64,000 bases of DNA from Aeromicrobium duanguangcaii (GTDB taxonomy: Bacteria > Actinomycetota > Actinomycetes > Propionibacteriales > Nocardioidaceae). The stretch covers positions 930,001-994,000 of the forward strand of contig NZ_CP101990.1 of NCBI RefSeq assembly GCF_024508295.1, given 5' to 3'. The translations under genes and the position numbers were made by a program. Positions within the stretch are counted from its first letter, which is position 1; each line of letters begins with the position of its first letter. A model generated the notes under the pieces. That model worked only from the letters and a program-made list of their open reading frames with translations. It ran no database searches and was not told the DNA's origin. Of the stretch, positions 11,285 to 20,850 are shown one piece after another.

Positions 11285-13484
11285 CCTGCGGGTCGTCCCG
11301 GCCGCGGTCGCGGTGTGGGCGTTCGCCGCGGCCCTGTCCCACGTCCGTCCCGGGTGGGCGTTCGGCGTGGTGGTCGCCGCCGCACTGGTCGGGGCTGTGG
11401 GCTGGCGACGGCCCGCCGTGGCGTTCCCCGCCGTGTGTCTCGCACTGGTGGCGGCGTGCTGCGGCTGGCGCGCGACGGCGGTCGAGGCCTCTCCCGTCGC
11501 GCAGCTGGCCGAGCGCAGCACGATCGTCCGCGCCGAGGTCGTCGTGCGCGAGGACGGTCGGGCCTACGACGGTCGCGCGGGTCCGGGCGTCGTCGTGCCC
11601 CTGACCGTGCGGGTCGTCGAGTCGGGGGAGCGGACGTGGCGGGTCCGGGTGCGGGTGACGGCCTTCGCCGACGGCTCGGCCGATGCCTTCGTCACGGGCA
11701 CGCGACTGGCCGTCCGGGCCGACCTGGAGCCGGCGGACGGAACGGACGAGGCTGCCGTCCTGCGCCTCCTGGACTGGCGCGTCCTGGGGAACGGACCGTG
11801 GTGGTGGCGCTGGTCCGAGGTGGTTCGTGAGGGCATCCGCGGCGGGGTCGACCACCGCGACGACCAGCCCGCCGCGCTCGTGCCCGCGCTGGTGGCCGGG
11901 GACGACGCGCGCCTCTCGGAGCAGACCCGGCAGGAGTTCACCCGGACCGGGCTGACCCACCTGCTGGCGGTGTCGGGCGCCAATCTGACCATCGTGCTGG
12001 GCGTCGTGCTCCTGGGCCTGCGCTCGGCCGGCGCCTCACGCCGGATGCTGCTGCTGGCTGGGGCGCTCACGGTCGTGGCGTTCGTCCTCGTGGCGCGTCC
12101 CGAGCCGAGCGTGCAGCGTGCCGCGGTGATGGGCTCGGTGGCGTTGGCGGGCCTGCTGGTCGGCCGGACCGGCGCGGGCCTGCGGGCCCTGGCCTGGGCG
12201 GTGATCGTCCTGCTCGTGCTGGACCCGTGGCTGGCGACTCGTCCCGGGTTCGTCCTGTCGGTCTGCGCGACGGCGGGGATCATCGTCCTGGCCGCCCCGT
12301 TGGCCCGCCGACTGGCCTGGCTGCCCGAGCCCGTCGCGCAGGCCGTCGCCGTGCCGATCGCGGCGCACCTGGCCTGCCTGCCCGTCGTGGCCTCTCTCAG
12401 TGGCGAGGTGTCGCTGGTGGCGGTGTTCGCGAACGTGGCCGCGGCACCGGTCGTGGCCCCGGCGACCGTCGCCGGGCTGGCCGCCGGTCTGGTGGACCTC
12501 GTCGTCCCCGTCGTCGCCGTGGTGCCCGGAACCGTCGCCTGGGCGTCGGCGTGGGTCATCGTGGAGGTCGCCCGGATCGGGGCCGCCGCTCCCGGCGCCG
12601 CGATCGCGTGGCCGTGGCCGCCGTGGACGCTCGTGCCGGTCGCCCTCCTGGTCGGAACCGGGCTGTGGCGGCTGGCGCGACGGCCCGCCCTCGCTGTCGG
12701 AGTGACCCTCGGTCTGCTGGTCGCCGTGCTGCGCCCGCCCACGCCGGGGTGGCCGCCGGAGGAGGTCGTGGTCGTCGCGTGCGACGTGGGTCAGGGCGAC
12801 GGCTTCGTCGTGCCCACGGCGCCGGGTGAGGCGATCGTGATCGACGTCGGTGAGGAGCCGGCCCCGATCGACCGGTGCCTGACCGAGTTGGGCATCGACC
12901 GGATCGCCCTGTTGCTGTTCACCCACGGCGACGCGGACCACGTCGACGGCTGGCGCGGCGCCGTGCGGGGCCGCCGGGTGGACGTGCTGGCCGACGGGCC
13001 CTCGGGCGGGCCCGACGTGCCGGCCGGCCGTCGCGTGCGGCTGGTGTCGGGGGACCGGGTCACCGTCGGCGCGGTCGGGCTCGAGGTGCTCTGGCCGCGC
13101 AGCGAAGTCGACCGGGTGCCGGCCGCGGCCCGCAACGACGCCAGCGTCGTCGTCCGGGCCACGGTGCGGGGACACCGCGTGCTGTTCACGGCAGACCTGG
13201 GGGAGGAGGCCCAGCGCGGACTCGCCCGGCTGCACCCCGACCTGTCGGCCGATGTCCTCAAGGTGGCCCACCACGGCAGCGCCGACCACTGGCCCGGGCT
13301 GGTCGAGCGGGTCGGGCCGTCCGTCGCCCTGATCGGCGTGGGAGCCGACAACCCGCACGGCCACCCGGCCCCGCCGGCGCTGTCGACCCTCTCGGACGCG
13401 GGTGTCGCCGTCTGGCGGACGGACCGATCGGGCACCGTCGCGGTGGTCGAACGCGACGGGGCCCTCGCCGTGTCGGTGCGGTGA
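11265..13484 (+). CDS. comEC: ComEC/Rec2-type DNA uptake channel with metallo-beta-lactamase domain
   Basis: A 739-residue polytopic membrane protein. The N-terminal half has two or three helices plus an OB-like DUF4131 region, then the competence domain (HLLAVSGANL motif) with about eight helices. The C-terminal third is a metallo-beta-lactamase-like domain with CDVGQGDG, FTHGDADHVDGW and VAHHGS metal motifs, which may degrade the non-transported strand. The frame is open from 11214; I chose GTG 11265, overlapping comEA by 20 bases, because it leaves a normal basic N-terminus before the first helix. Together with comEA it points to capacity for DNA import; pilus genes are not in this window. 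Confidence 0.9.
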   Translation: MTASRSDLRVVPAAVAVWAFAAALSHVRPGWAFGVVVAAALVGAVGWRRPAVAFPAVCLALVAACCGWRATAVEASPVAQLAERSTIVRAEVVVREDGRAYDGRAGPGVVVPLTVRVVESGERTWRVRVRVTAFADGSADAFVTGTRLAVRADLEPADGTDEAAVLRLLDWRVLGNGPWWWRWSEVVREGIRGGVDHRDDQPAALVPALVAGDDARLSEQTRQEFTRTGLTHLLAVSGANLTIVLGVVLLGLRSAGASRRMLLLAGALTVVAFVLVARPEPSVQRAAVMGSVALAGLLVGRTGAGLRALAWAVIVLLVLDPWLATRPGFVLSVCATAGIIVLAAPLARRLAWLPEPVAQAVAVPIAAHLACLPVVASLSGEVSLVAVFANVAAAPVVAPATVAGLAAGLVDLVVPVVAVVPGTVAWASAWVIVEVARIGAAAPGAAIAWPWPPWTLVPVALLVGTGLWRLARRPALAVGVTLGLLVAVLRPPTPGWPPEEVVVVACDVGQGDGFVVPTAPGEAIVIDVGEEPAPIDRCLTELGIDRIALLLFTHGDADHVDGWRGAVRGRRVDVLADGPSGGPDVPAGRRVRLVSGDRVTVGAVGLEVLWPRSEVDRVPAAARNDASVVVRATVRGHRVLFTADLGEEAQRGLARLHPDLSADVLKVAHHGSADHWPGLVERVGPSVALIGVGADNPHGHPAPPALSTLSDAGVAVWRTDRSGTVAVVERDGALAVSVR

Positions 13485-13498
13485 CCTATTCTCGGGAC

Positions 13499-14473
13499 GT
13501 GGCGAATCCGTTCGGCAAGGTCTGGCTGATCACCGGCAACTCCGAGTTCCTGTCCGACCGGGCCCGGCGCCAGGCCGTCGACCAGATCAAGGCCGCGGCG
13601 CCCGAGGCCGAGGTCGCCCAGGCCACGGCGTCGTCCCTCGCGCCGGGCGAGTTCACCGCCCTCACCAGCGCCTCGCTGTTCAGCACGGCCGCGGCCGTGG
13701 TGCTCACCGACCTGCAGGACCTCGGCGAACAGGTGGCCTCCGAGCTGCTGCAGTACGCGGCCGCCCCGTCCGACGACGCGGCCGTCGTCCTGATCCACGG
13801 CGGCGGGGCCAAGGGCAAGGGCGTGCTCGACAAGCTGCGCAAGCTGCCGTCCGTCACCGAGGTCTCGCAGCAGGCGCCGAAGTACGAGCGCGATCTCGTT
13901 GCGTGGGTCCGCCAGGAGTCCCGGACGCTCGGCCGGTCCATCGACGAGGAGGGCGCCGCCGTGCTCGTCTCGGCGGTGGGCTCGGACCTGCGGTCGCTGG
14001 CCGCCGCGGTCGACCAGCTCGTCACGACGCTGGCCGAGGGCGAGAGCCTCGACGCCACGGTCGTCCGGCGCTACTTCGGCGGCCGCGCCGAGGTCCGCGG
14101 GTACGAGATCGCCGACGCCGCCCTCGACGGCCGTCTCGACCTGGCTCTCGAGCGGGCTCGGTGGGCCGAGGCGGCCCGCGTGGCCCCGCTGCTGATCACC
14201 GCCGCGCTCGCGTCGGGCCTCCGACAGCTGGCGCGCGTCGTCACGGCCCCTCCGGGCCTGCGCGACGCCGACCTCGCGCGCGAGATCGGCGCGCCGCCGT
14301 TCAAGATCCGGGCCCTGCGCCAGAGTGCGCGCGGCTGGAACGAGACGTCCCTGCGTCACGCGTTGGACGCGGTCGCCAAGGCCGACCTGCGGGTCAAGGG
14401 CGGCTCGGCCGAGCCGGCTCACGCCGTCGAGCAGATGATCATCGACGTCGCGGTGGCCCGCTCGCGCAGCTGA
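13499..14473 (+). CDS. holA: DNA polymerase III delta subunit
   Basis: A 324-residue clamp-loader wrench subunit that opens the beta sliding clamp within the delta-tau-delta' complex. The N-terminal domain has the WLITGNSEFLSDRARR start typical of actinobacterial HolA. The C-terminal part contains the helical collar (SAVGSDLRSLAAAVDQL and the PPFKIRALRQSARGW segment). The open frame extends far upstream into comEC; GTG 13499 is preferred because a TATTCT -10 box lies 6 bases before it and the homologous N-terminus begins there. Its position between comEC and rpsT is conserved in Actinomycetota. Confidence 0.94.
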   Translation: MANPFGKVWLITGNSEFLSDRARRQAVDQIKAAAPEAEVAQATASSLAPGEFTALTSASLFSTAAAVVLTDLQDLGEQVASELLQYAAAPSDDAAVVLIHGGGAKGKGVLDKLRKLPSVTEVSQQAPKYERDLVAWVRQESRTLGRSIDEEGAAVLVSAVGSDLRSLAAAVDQLVTTLAEGESLDATVVRRYFGGRAEVRGYEIADAALDGRLDLALERARWAEAARVAPLLITAALASGLRQLARVVTAPPGLRDADLAREIGAPPFKIRALRQSARGWNETSLRHALDAVAKADLRVKGGSAEPAHAVEQMIIDVAVARSRS

Positions 14474-14496
14474 GCGTCCTGCGTCAGGGCACGCGA

Positions 14497-14529
14497 AAAG
14501 GCCCCGCGCCCATCGGGTGCGGGGCCTTT
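14497..14529. terminator. Bidirectional intrinsic terminator between holA and rpsT
   Basis: An 11-base stem (AAAGGCCCCGC paired with GCGGGGCCTTT) closes a short loop. It has A residues on one side and T residues on the other, so it can terminate both converging genes, holA and rpsT. Confidence 0.88.
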
Positions 14530-14538
14530 GTCAGCGGC

Positions 14539-14799
14539 TCAGAGAGCGGCGGCCTTCTTGGCGATCGCGGACTTGCGGTTCGCGGCCTGGTTCTTGTGGA
14601 TGACGCCCTTGGACGCGGCCTTGTCGAGCTTCTTTGCGGTGTCGGCGGCGAGGGTCTTGGCCTCGTCGCTCTTGCCGGCCTCGACGGCCTCCTGGAAGCG
14701 GCGAACCGAGGTCTTCAGTGCCGAGCGCACGGACTTGTTGCGCTCACGAGCGGCCTCGCTCTGCCGGTTGCGCTTGATCTGCGACTTGATGTTCGCCAC
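14539..14799 (-). CDS. rpsT: 30S ribosomal protein S20
   Basis: An 86-residue, very basic protein ([15 protein letters not shown]..., ending [11 protein letters not shown]) that binds 16S rRNA early in small-subunit assembly. The open frame runs upstream to 14877, but the family N-terminus (M/V-A-N-I-K) fixes the start at GTG 14799. The upstream sequence contains an AGAACAGG-like ribosome-binding site. It converges on holA with a shared terminator. Confidence 0.97.
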   Translation of the reverse strand: MANIKSQIKRNRQSEAARERNKSVRSALKTSVRRFQEAVEAGKSDEAKTLAADTAKKLDKAASKGVIHKNQAANRKSAIAKKAAAL

Positions 14800-14945
14800 G
14801 GCAAACCTGTTCTTTCGTCGTTCCGGTGATGAGAAGTCTTGGTCGTATCCGAGCCCGTCGTACGTTGGGCTGGACACGCAAGGAACAACTCTACCAGCGC
14901 ATGGCCGTGCGCCTCAAATCGCAGTCCCCGGATAAGGTTCTGCTC

Positions 14946-15281
14946 GTGGAAACCTTGTACACCGTCATCGTCGGCCTGCACATCCTCTCGTGGCTCGGAG
15001 CGCTCGCGCTCATCGATCCGCGCGGCGGCGTGATCCGCAAGGGAGCCGCCCACGCCATCGCCACGGCGCTGGTCACCGGCATCATCCTGGTCGGCCTCGG
15101 GGAGTCCGTCGCCTCGCTCGACAAGGACTACAACCACATGAAGATCGGCATCAAGCTGCTGGTCGCGGCCGTGGCGACGGTCTACGCGTTCGTGCAGACC
15201 AACAAGCCGACGCCGAACAAGGCCGCCGGCATCCTGTTCGGGCTCGTGGGCCTGAACATCCTGCTCGCCATCCTCTGGTGA
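14946..15281 (+). CDS. Small integral membrane protein of unknown function
   Basis: A 111-residue protein with about four hydrophobic segments (residues 3-22, 31-52, 66-83, 91-111) separated by short polar loops, and a charged LDKDYNHMK loop before the third. It has no recognisable catalytic motif. The frame is open upstream, but GTG 14946 follows a TAAGGT -10 box by 7 bases and starts directly at the first helix. Similar small proteins beside lepA and rpsT occur in actinomycetes; a role is not known to me. It reads in the same direction as lepA with a 51-base gap. Confidence 0.8.
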   Translation: METLYTVIVGLHILSWLGALALIDPRGGVIRKGAAHAIATALVTGIILVGLGESVASLDKDYNHMKIGIKLLVAAVATVYAFVQTNKPTPNKAAGILFGLVGLNILLAILW

Positions 15282-15332
15282 CCCGTTGGCGATGACCGCA
15301 CCCGGTCTCACGGGTGCGAGAATGGACGCATC

Positions 15333-17192
<1,860 letters not shown>

Positions 17193-17229
17193 GGCCCGCG
17201 CGCCTCGGCCCGGGCCCGCCACCTCCCTC

Positions 17230-17292
17230 CCACTTTTGGAAGGGGATCCACGCAAGTTCGGTCGGAAAAGGTGGATCCGGTTCCAAAAGTGG
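17230..17292. repeat. Long imperfect hairpin A, downstream of lepA and the DUF559 gene
   Basis: Two 22-base arms (17230-17251 and 17271-17292) pair with 20 of 22 matches around a 19-base loop; each arm contains GGATCC next to TTTTGG/CCAAAA. The right part (17259-17292) matches hairpin B (18376-18409) at 30 of 34 positions in the same orientation. The element lies 16 bases from the stop of the DUF559 gene. It may terminate transcription, but there is no T run, and its near-copy on the other side of the gene suggests a repeat element rather than a plain terminator. Confidence 0.85.
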
Positions 17293-17307
17293 TCCCGTGG
17301 GCGCCCG

Positions 17308-18243
17308 CTAGCCCTTCGGGTTGCGGCTGAGCTCCTCGAGCGCCCACGGGACGAAGCGTGGCGGTGGACCGCTGTGGCCGCGTGAGACCAAAGCGCGCCA
17401 GACTCGACCGATCAGGCCGGCCGGGTGGTCCAGGTCGCCGGAGACGACCACGATCACGAGCCATCCGTCGGCCTCCAGCCCCTCCCGGCGCGCGATGTCC
17501 TTGCGCCGCTGCGCGGCCGTCCGCTCGTGGTACCAGCCGTCGTACTCGAGCACGATGCGGTGCCGCGGAAGCACGAGGTCGCCGCACCCGAGGTGTGCTC
17601 CGCGTGCATCGAAGATGTCGAGGTTGACCTCGAACTCCGGCAGGCCTGCGATCACGAGAAGCAGGCGCAGGTCGGTCTCGCGGAACGAGCGCACGCGGTC
17701 GCGCAGTAGTGCGAGGTTGGCACGAGATCGCCGGACGCCGTGGAGGTGTCGGGTCCACGCGTAGTGCGCGAAGCTCTCGGCAGTCATCTGTTCGGCGGCG
17801 ATCAGGGCATCTGCGTACCGCACGATGTCGCGGTGGCTGAGCATGATGGCCGCGTCCACGAGGCAGCGATGTGCCGGCAGGACGGGGACGCCGTCGATGT
17901 CCACGGGACGCAACGGCGCCTGACGGCGGTGCAGCGTGACCGAGCCCAGGCCGCGGCGGTTCGGCGTGTTCGTCGACCAGTGCCGCAGGCTCGTGTCGAC
18001 GTCGAGCCCGTGGAGCTGCAGCCCCGTCACGTGACTCACCGCGGCATCGCGGGGCAGGACCAGGAGGTCGGCCCGGAGCAGGAAGCGCAAGTCGCGGGAT
18101 TCCTGCGCCACCGCCCACACGCCGCGACCCGGGTGGATCGCCTCGAAGCGGCGTCCGTCGAGCATCCGTCGGGTCACACCGAGCGCGGCGGCCTCGCCGG
18201 TCGTGAACGGCCGCCCACGCAAGGACTCGGGGATCGGCCGCAC
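17308..18243 (-). CDS. DUF559 endonuclease-domain protein with AbiEi-like N-terminal helix-turn-helix
   Basis: A 311-residue protein. The first 60 residues (RPFTTGEAAALGVTRRML... and HPGRGVWAV) look like the winged helix at the N-terminus of AbiEi-type antitoxins. The middle has AVSHVTGLQLHGL. The C-terminal 100 residues carry the DUF559/Vsr-like nuclease core: LEYDGWYHERTAAQRRKD with its acidic D and following E, then LEADGWLVIVV. GTG 18243 is chosen because a GGAGGT ribosome-binding site lies 13-18 bases upstream and the conserved region begins there; the frame is open to 18465. It is flanked by related hairpins A and B and stands alone against the strand of its neighbours. No toxin partner is seen. 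Its role, in defence or as a mobile-element nuclease, is unproven. Confidence 0.8.
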   Translation of the reverse strand: MRPIPESLRGRPFTTGEAAALGVTRRMLDGRRFEAIHPGRGVWAVAQESRDLRFLLRADLLVLPRDAAVSHVTGLQLHGLDVDTSLRHWSTNTPNRRGLGSVTLHRRQAPLRPVDIDGVPVLPAHRCLVDAAIMLSHRDIVRYADALIAAEQMTAESFAHYAWTRHLHGVRRSRANLALLRDRVRSFRETDLRLLLVIAGLPEFEVNLDIFDARGAHLGCGDLVLPRHRIVLEYDGWYHERTAAQRRKDIARREGLEADGWLVIVVVSGDLDHPAGLIGRVWRALVSRGHSGPPPRFVPWALEELSRNPKG

Positions 18244-18345
18244 GAACCGAGCCTCGACCTCCGACGACGGGCGAACCAGCCCGCGCCCTGAGGCTGTGGA
18301 CAGCCAGCCCGCCCCCGCCGCGGGCGGGGAAGAGCCGCCAGCATT

Positions 18346-18410
18346 CCCACTTTTGGACCTCGTTTCACCTTTTCCCGGACGGAAAACGTGGATCGGCTTC
18401 CAAAAGTGGG
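18346..18410. repeat. Long imperfect hairpin B, upstream of the DUF559 gene
   Basis: Outer arms of 12 bases pair perfectly (18346-18357 with 18399-18410), and an inner TTTTCC/GGAAAA stem sits around CGGAC. It shares CCCACTTTTGGA at its left end and a 34-base right part (30 of 34 identical) with hairpin A. It lies 103 bases upstream of the DUF559 start, so it overlaps the region where that gene's promoter should be. Confidence 0.82.
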
Positions 18411-18516
18411 CAGGGGGCTGCGGAGCGCGGGCGCAGGCGCGGGCGGTGGGCGAGCGTTCACGCACGCTTCACCTGGATCTTGTTCCACGGTTCGCCGGGT
18501 CCGATTGCCTCGGACC

Positions 18517-20751
18517 ATGACTCACATCGGGGGACGAGCAGCCCGCAGCCTGCTCGCACTGACCACGACCGGTGCGCTCCTGGCCGGTACCGCCGCCGCG
18601 GCCCACGCCACACCGGAGCCGCGGCCGACGCAGCGCACGACCACCGTTCCCACGCTGGTCGCCCGCGCGACGCTGTCGGCCGACCACCTGGCTCCCGGCC
18701 CGCCGTCGGGAGCCAAGGCCACGGCGGCCAACGGCCGCACCGGACCGTTCGGTGGCCAGGTCGTCCCGGGTTTCTCGGCGATGATCGAGAACCGCGACGG
18801 CACGTTCTGGGCGTTGCCGGACAACGGCTTCGGGTCGAAGGCGAACTCGGCGGACTTCCTGCTGCGGATCTACCGGATCACGCCGCAGTGGGAGACCGCC
18901 CGCGGTGGGCCGGGACGGATCCGGCTCGACCGGTTCGTGTCCCTGCGTGACCCGCACCGCCGGGCGGGCTTCCCGATCGTCAACGAGGACACGAGGGAGC
19001 GCCTGCTGACGGGTGCGGACTTCGACGTCGAGTCGATCGTCCGGGCGAAGGACGGCAGTTTCTGGATCGGGGAGGAGTTCGGTCCGTTCCTGCTGCACGT
19101 CGACGCGAGCGGCGTGCTGCTCGAGGCTCCGGTGCCGCTGCCGGGCGTGCAGTCCCCGTCCCACCCGACTCCCGCCGGCACCGCGAACCTGCCGAACAGC
19201 AAGGGATTCGAGGCGATGGCCGCCAGCGCCGACGGCCGCTACCTGTACCCGATCCTCGAGGGGGCCCGGACCGACGACGCGCAGCCCAGGCGGCGCTGGA
19301 TCCACGAGTTCGACACCCGCGCGAAGCGTTACACCCCGCGTCGGTGGGCCTACGAGTCCGACACGGACGCCTCCCTGGTCGCGGACGCCTTCACGGTCGG
19401 CCGTCACGAGCTGCTGGTCGCGGAGCGTGACGACTTCGAGGGGGAGCAGGCGGTCGTCAAGCGGGTGTACCGGGTCGACCTGGACCGCCGCGACCGCGAC
19501 GGCTTCGTCCAGAAGGAGGTCGTGCTCGACGCGCTCAAGATCGCCAACCCCGCGCGGATCGGCGCCGGTGACGGATACGGCACGGGCGATCCGTTCTCGC
19601 TGCCGGTGCAGTCCTTCGAGACGATCGTGCAGCTGCGCGACGGGCGGCTGCTGATCGCCAACGACAACAACTTCCCCGGCAACGACGCCCGGGTCCCGGG
19701 CACGCCGGACGACACCGAGATCGCCGTCGTCGAGCTGCGGCGCCAGCACGTGCGCGGGAACGACGCGCTCGTGGTCGGGCACCGCGGGGCGTCCGGACAC
19801 CGGCCTGAGCACACGCTGGCCTCCTACGCCGAGGCGATCCGCCAGTGCGCGGACTACATCGAGCCCGACCTGGTCTCGACGAAGGACGGCGTCCTCGTGG
19901 CGCGGCACGAGAACGAGATCGGCGGCACCACGGACGTCGCCGGGCGGCCCGAGTTCGCCGGCCGGCGCACGACCCGGACGATCGACGGCCGCGCGGTCAC
20001 CGGCTGGTTCACCGAGGACTTCACCCTGGCCGAGCTGCGGACGCTGCGCGCGAAGGAGCGCATCCCGGCCCTGCGCCCCGCCAACACGGCCTTCGACGGG
20101 CTGTACCCGGTGCCGACGCTCGACGAGGTGCTCGACCTGGCCCGTCGCTCGCGTACCTGCGACGGCCGGCCGGTGGGGGTCTACCCCGAGACGAAGCACC
20201 CGACGTACTTCGACTCGATCGACCTCTCGCTCGAGGAGCCGCTGGTCGAGGGGCTGCGCCGCGCCGGGCTGGACCGGCCCGGCGCGCGGGTCGTGCTGCA
20301 GAGCTTCGAGACGCAGAACCTGCGCGAGCTCGACCGGCGGAGCGGGGCCCGCATCGTCCAGCTCGTCGACTGCACGGGCGCGCCGTACGACCTCGTGGCC
20401 ACCGGGGACCCGCGCACCTATGCCGACCTCGTCAGCCAGAAGGGCCTGCGGGCGATCAGCCGGTACGCCGACGGCGTCGGGCTGTGCAAGGACCGGATGA
20501 TCCCGCGCACCGCCGACGGGCGGCTGGGCCGACCGACGCGGGCAATCGCCGATGCGCACGCGGCGGGGCTGACGGTGCACGGATGGACGTTCCGCCGGGA
20601 GAACCAGTTCCTGCCCGTGGAGTTCCGCCGTGGTGCCGATCCGGCCGGGATCGGTGATCTGGCGGGGGAGATCCGGGCCTTCCTCGCGGTGGGGATGGAC
20701 GGGTTCTTCACCGACAACCCGGGGGCGGGGGCCGCGGCCGTCGGGCGCTGA
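18517..20751 (+). CDS. Secreted phytase-like esterase / glycerophosphodiester phosphodiesterase fusion
   Basis: A 744-residue exported protein. An N-terminal signal peptide (basic residues, then LLALTTTGALLAGTAAAAHA, likely cleaved after AHA near residue 34) is followed by an 'esterase-like activity of phytase' beta-propeller domain to about residue 415. A GDPD TIM-barrel domain follows, beginning VVGHRGASGHRPEHT, with IEPDLVSTKDGVLVARHE supplying the metal and catalytic acid/histidine residues. It should release phosphate or glycerol phosphate from phospholipid headgroups outside the cell. ATG 18517 is chosen because the signal peptide starts there; the longer frame runs into hairpin B. No phosphate-control box was recognised. 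Confidence 0.9.
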   Translation: MTHIGGRAARSLLALTTTGALLAGTAAAAHATPEPRPTQRTTTVPTLVARATLSADHLAPGPPSGAKATAANGRTGPFGGQVVPGFSAMIENRDGTFWALPDNGFGSKANSADFLLRIYRITPQWETARGGPGRIRLDRFVSLRDPHRRAGFPIVNEDTRERLLTGADFDVESIVRAKDGSFWIGEEFGPFLLHVDASGVLLEAPVPLPGVQSPSHPTPAGTANLPNSKGFEAMAASADGRYLYPILEGARTDDAQPRRRWIHEFDTRAKRYTPRRWAYESDTDASLVADAFTVGRHELLVAERDDFEGEQAVVKRVYRVDLDRRDRDGFVQKEVVLDALKIANPARIGAGDGYGTGDPFSLPVQSFETIVQLRDGRLLIANDNNFPGNDARVPGTPDDTEIAVVELRRQHVRGNDALVVGHRGASGHRPEHTLASYAEAIRQCADYIEPDLVSTKDGVLVARHENEIGGTTDVAGRPEFAGRRTTRTIDGRAVTGWFTEDFTLAELRTLRAKERIPALRPANTAFDGLYPVPTLDEVLDLARRSRTCDGRPVGVYPETKHPTYFDSIDLSLEEPLVEGLRRAGLDRPGARVVLQSFETQNLRELDRRSGARIVQLVDCTGAPYDLVATGDPRTYADLVSQKGLRAISRYADGVGLCKDRMIPRTADGRLGRPTRAIADAHAAGLTVHGWTFRRENQFLPVEFRRGADPAGIGDLAGEIRAFLAVGMDGFFTDNPGAGAAAVGR

Positions 20752-20850
20752 TTGCTACATCGAAAGGCTCAAGTCCTCGTCTGGAGGCCTCGGGGACGCT
20801 AGGGTGATGGAGATCACACCCCCTCGTCCCACCGTCCCCGGGAGAACTTC

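Noticed and set aside
20800-20810. Leaderless start of fadD at the ATG just after TAGGGT (20807)
   Set aside because: Only one base separates the box from that ATG, and the frame does not match fadD; ATG 20851 has a proper ribosome-binding site.
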